Assembly (NCBI GenBank): GCA_048266425.1
Contig: JBLWZN010000001.1
Span: 1-64,000 of the forward strand
Origin: Cerina sp048266425
GTDB lineage: Bacteria > Bacteroidota > Bacteroidia > Flavobacteriales > Flavobacteriaceae
Reading direction: 5' to 3'
DNA: 64,000 nt
Shown here: positions 61,100-64,000 of the stretch, one piece after another
How the letters are laid out: every line of letters begins with the position of its first letter
How positions within the stretch are numbered: position 1 is the first letter of the stretch
Notes under the pieces: model-generated
What the model saw: only the letters and a program-made list of their open reading frames with translations
Database searches by the model: none
Told to the model about the DNA's origin: nothing
Position numbers and translations under genes: made by a program

Positions 61100-61308
61100 A
61101 ATCGATGTTTGTATTTTGGTGTTTTTGCTAAGTCGAAAATTGATCCCACGGACTCTATTGTTATAAAGTTTCTGGGTTATTAGGTTACTGGGATATTTGG
61201 ATATCGATGCTATTTGGTCATGGGCACATTTTGAACCGCAAACCTTTTTCTGCTCACTGCGATTGCAAACAGCAAACTGCCAACTGCAACTGCCAACTGT
61301 TTAATGGG

Positions 61309-62178
61309 TTATACGTCGCAAATGGAAATACCTTCTTTTAAGGCGGCGATCTTATCGTCCCATGCGGGAACAAATTCTTGGGCCACATGCCCTTTGTAGC
61401 CAGTTTCCAAAATTGCTTTCATAATAGCAGGGTAGTACAGTTCCTGGGTCTTGTCGATCTCATGTCTTCCTGGGACACCTCCGGTATGGTAATGCCCAAA
61501 ATACTGATGGTTGTCCCGGATAGTCCGGATAACGTCTCCTTCCATGATCTGCATATGATAGATGTCATACAACAATTTAAAATTATCGGAACCCACCATT
61601 TTGCATAGCTCTACCCCCCAGGCGGAATGGTCGCACATATAGTCCTTGTGGTCCACCTTGGAATTGAGCAGTTCCATTTGGATGACCACTCCGTGCCTTT
61701 CAGCCAGGGGGATTATCTTTTTTAATCCTTCAGCACAATGCTGCATCCCCACCTTATCGTCCATGCCCTTGCGGTTGCCGCTAAAGCAGATGAGGTTGGT
61801 AAAACCCGCTTCTGCCACCTTGGGGATCATCTCGGTATAATTTTTTATGAGTGTTTCATTGTATTTGGGGTCGTTCCAACCTTCGGTAAGGCTTATTTCT
61901 GCCCCATTGCACATCGCACATTCTATTTCATATTTTTTCAAAAGAGGCCAATCCTTGGGTCCCAGCAGGTCGATCGCCGACAGGCCCAAAGTTTTTATGT
62001 CTTTTAGAAATTCCTCAAGGGGAATGGTGCCATAACACCAATAGCACACGCTTTGGTGGATGTTGTTTTTTAAATTAGGCATTGTGTCTATTTTTGTTTG
62101 GGAAGCACTAACGGTCTTGGTGGCCAAAACCCCGATGGACGCTGCGGCCGAGGTTCTGATAAAGTTTCTTCTATTCAT
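61309..62178 (-). CDS. TIM-barrel sugar isomerase (hydroxypyruvate isomerase-like), Tat-exported
   Basis: About 289 residues from the ATG at 62178 (MNRRNFIRTS), a twin-arginine type signal RRNF followed by AAASIGVLATKTVSA. The barrel is of the xylose isomerase-like/AP-endonuclease 2 type (PF01261), with EIDKTQELYYPAIMKAIL and VQMELLNSK carrying likely metal-binding acids. It resembles Hyi and related exported isomerases. Probably periplasmic. Substrate unknown; the SMP-30 gene lies downstream. Confidence 0.83.
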   Translation of the reverse strand: MNRRNFIRTSAAASIGVLATKTVSASQTKIDTMPNLKNNIHQSVCYWCYGTIPLEEFLKDIKTLGLSAIDLLGPKDWPLLKKYEIECAMCNGAEISLTEGWNDPKYNETLIKNYTEMIPKVAEAGFTNLICFSGNRKGMDDKVGMQHCAEGLKKIIPLAERHGVVIQMELLNSKVDHKDYMCDHSAWGVELCKMVGSDNFKLLYDIYHMQIMEGDVIRTIRDNHQYFGHYHTGGVPGRHEIDKTQELYYPAIMKAILETGYKGHVAQEFVPAWDDKIAALKEGISICDV

Positions 62179-62328
62179 TTTTGTTGTTTTAGGAAGCAAT
62201 TTTTAGATTCTATGTAAAATCAGTTTATAAGAAGTTATGCGCAAAATGCGGCATATAAAAATAATCGATATATTTCGAAAAAGTCTCCAAGTTCCTAAAG
62301 ATAAATTTTTTAGCTTTAAAAAATAGAA

Positions 62329-62571
62329 TTGAATATGGATTTTGGATCAAACAAAGAACATTTGTTGGAATTGGCTCGCTATAGAATGCCGTTCGGAAAA
62401 TTTAAGGGACGATATTTGGTGGATCTGCCCGAACCTTATCTGGTATGGTTTAATAGGCAAGGCTTTCCGGATGGAAAGTTGGGAAACATGTTAAAAGCAA
62501 TGCTCGAGATAAAAATAAATGGACTGGAAGGCCTAATCCGGAAGATTCAAAAAGATTTTCCTCAGGTTTAG
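62329..62571 (+). CDS. DUF3820 family protein
   Basis: Protein of 80 residues. The block YRMPFGKFKGRYLVDLPEPYLVWF is the DUF3820 signature, which also occurs in some exonuclease-associated proteins. No other domain. The start at 62329 (MNMDFGSN) is uncertain; ATG 62335 is two codons later. Function unknown. The gene precedes pyrG by 60 bases on the same strand. Confidence 0.8.
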   Translation: MNMDFGSNKEHLLELARYRMPFGKFKGRYLVDLPEPYLVWFNRQGFPDGKLGNMLKAMLEIKINGLEGLIRKIQKDFPQV

Positions 62572-62594
62572 AGGTTAATTGCCGATGCAATTTG

Positions 62595-62602
62595 TACTTT
62601 TG
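62595..62602 (+). promoter_or_regulatory. -7 box before pyrG
   Basis: TACTTTTG matches TAnnTTTG. No TTG lies 17-19 bases upstream, so the promoter is only partly supported. Confidence 0.4.
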
Positions 62603-62631
62603 CATGCGTTAAGAATTCAACCTAACGCTTC

Positions 62632-64000
62632 ATGGCACAGACCAAATACATTTTTGTAACCGGTGGGGTTACATCTTCCCTGGGCAAGGGAATCATAGCC
62701 GCCTCCTTGGCAAAATTACTGCAAGCGCGCGGTTATAAGACTACCATCCAAAAATTGGATCCCTATATCAACGTCGATCCAGGCACGTTAAATCCTTATG
62801 AACACGGTGAATGCTATGTAACCGATGACGGTGCGGAGACGGATCTGGACCTGGGTCATTACGAGCGTTTCCTAAACGTACGTACCTCCCAGGCCAATAA
62901 CGTTACCACCGGCAGGATATATCAAAGTGTTATAGAAAAGGAAAGAAGGGGAGAATTCTTGGGCAAAACCGTACAGGTGGTGCCCCATATTACAAACGAG
63001 ATAAAAGAACGCATCCAATTGCTCGGCAAGAGCGGTGAATACGATATCGTAATTACAGAAATTGGTGGTACTGTGGGCGATATCGAATCCTTGCCCTATA
63101 TCGAGGCCGTACGCCAGCTGTTGTGGGAGCTGGGAGACAACAACGGGATTGTTATCCATCTTACCTTGGTGCCATATCTTTCGGCAGCAGGGGAATTGAA
63201 GACAAAGCCAACCCAGCATTCCGTAAAGACATTAATGGAAAGTGGTATCAAGGCCGATATTCTAGTTTGCCGAACCGAGCATGAGATTTCCAGTGATATT
63301 AAGGATAAACTGGCCCTTTTCTGCAATGTGAAACGGGAAGCGGTGATCCAATCCATCGATGCCTCCACCATTTACGATGTGCCGATATTGATGCAGGAAG
63401 AGGGTCTGGATACGGTAACCTTGCACAAATTGGCATTGCCGGATAATACCCAACCCGATCTTACCCGATGGCGACAATTTTTGGAAAAACACAAGAATCC
63501 CAAACATGAGGTCACTATCGGACTGATTGGTAAATATGTGGAGCTCCAGGATTCATACAAATCTATTTTGGAATCATTTATCCATGCAGGAGCGGTCAAT
63601 GAGGTGAGGGTAAACGTGCGTTCCATACATTCGGAGCACATTAATAAGAGCAAATTGGACCAATCCATGAAAGGCCTGGATGGAATTTTGGTAGCTCCCG
63701 GTTTTGGGGAGCGCGGAATTGAAGGTAAGGTGAGGGCGGTACAATATGCCCGCGAAAACGGAATTCCTTTCTTGGGCATTTGTTTGGGAATGCAAATGGC
63801 CGTAATTGAATATGCCCGTAATGTGTTGGGATTAGCCGATGCCAATTCTACCGAAATGAACCAAAATACCACCGATCCGGTCATCAGCTTAATGGAGGAA
63901 CAGAAATCCATTACCAATAAAGGGGGCACCATGCGCCTTGGTGCATGGGACTGCACCTTGAAAAATGGAAGTTTGGTGCAAAAGGTATACGACGGGGCAA
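62632..64000 (+). CDS. pyrG: CTP synthase (5' part, runs off the window)
   Basis: The frame starts at ATG 62632 and is open to the right end, about 456 of the usual 535-550 residues. The synthetase domain opens with MAQTKYIFVTGGVTSSLGKG (ATP loop), and IQKLDPYINVDPGT and GGTVGDIESLPY follow. The glutaminase domain begins near VTIGLIGKYVELQDSY; LGICLGMQMA holds the catalytic Cys. The enzyme makes CTP from UTP and glutamine. The end is outside the window. Confidence 0.97.
   Translation, partial: MAQTKYIFVTGGVTSSLGKGIIAASLAKLLQARGYKTTIQKLDPYINVDPGTLNPYEHGECYVTDDGAETDLDLGHYERFLNVRTSQANNVTTGRIYQSVIEKERRGEFLGKTVQVVPHITNEIKERIQLLGKSGEYDIVITEIGGTVGDIESLPYIEAVRQLLWELGDNNGIVIHLTLVPYLSAAGELKTKPTQHSVKTLMESGIKADILVCRTEHEISSDIKDKLALFCNVKREAVIQSIDASTIYDVPILMQEEGLDTVTLHKLALPDNTQPDLTRWRQFLEKHKNPKHEVTIGLIGKYVELQDSYKSILESFIHAGAVNEVRVNVRSIHSEHINKSKLDQSMKGLDGILVAPGFGERGIEGKVRAVQYARENGIPFLGICLGMQMAVIEYARNVLGLADANSTEMNQNTTDPVISLMEEQKSITNKGGTMRLGAWDCTLKNGSLVQKVYDGA

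Overview
The window looks like chromosomal DNA of a marine-type member of the Flavobacteriaceae (Bacteroidota). This rests on protein families and architectures typical of that group: a FolK-deoxynucleoside kinase fusion, MurE of the meso-diaminopimelate type, a PASTA-containing FtsI, an FtsZ ending in the FLHDNVD-type tail, a SusC-like/OMP beta-barrel receptor, DUF6090 and TIGR04283-like proteins. It also rests on promoters of the Bacteroidota form TTG-N17-19-TAnnTTTG, the near absence of Shine-Dalgarno sequences, and moderate GC content. I had no database access, so family names come from recognised motifs.

Layout. 1-88: tail of an IS3-type transposase. 328-8097: envelope and housekeeping genes (AsmA-like protein, queuosine-precursor transporter, SppA, FolK-dNK fusion, SPOUT methyltransferase). 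8264-13850: mutS, tRNA-Gly, tRNA-Leu, a small lipoprotein, an AlkA-like glycosylase and a serine hydrolase. 14070-16620: sialidase-like protein and asnA. 16775-25656: two adjacent GT2 glycosyltransferases, a membrane 4Fe-4S protein paired with a FAD oxidoreductase, a GH113-like lipoprotein, a LysM amidase and another GT2 enzyme. 26038-28797: a TonB-receptor-like outer-membrane protein with a terminator-like hairpin in its leader. 28829-30497: a complete, GC-rich insertion sequence with inverted repeats and a 4-bp target duplication. 30542-34667: M28 peptidase, EngB and an alpha/beta hydrolase.

34859-50991 is the division and cell wall cluster in the order mraZ, rsmH, ftsL, ftsI, murE, mraY, murD, ftsW, murG, murC, ftsQ, ftsA, ftsZ, with tandem MraZ boxes in front. 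It makes lipid II precursors and the FtsZ/FtsA/FtsQ/FtsL/FtsW/FtsI divisome from one directional block; murF is not present. A yqeY-like gene follows a strong terminator.

51552-52132 is the most unusual part: short tandem repeats, a displaced tRNA-Arg 5' segment interrupted by a 40-bp palindrome, a GIY-YIG nuclease gene containing an assembly gap, and an intact tRNA-Arg whose 5' end supplies the last codons and the stop codon of the nuclease. 52618-62571 carries a 43-residue membrane protein, pirin, a potassium channel, a sugar transporter, YpdA-like reductase, rpe, small lipoproteins, SMP-30 and sugar-isomerase-like proteins and DUF3820; pyrG runs off the right end.

Across the window the spacers carry three classes of dispersed sequence: palindromic REP-like elements around a CCTGCC/TTCGGGC core, MITE-like 110-180 bp elements with inverted ends (one has extended MurG), and tandem arrays of 7- or 8-bp units.
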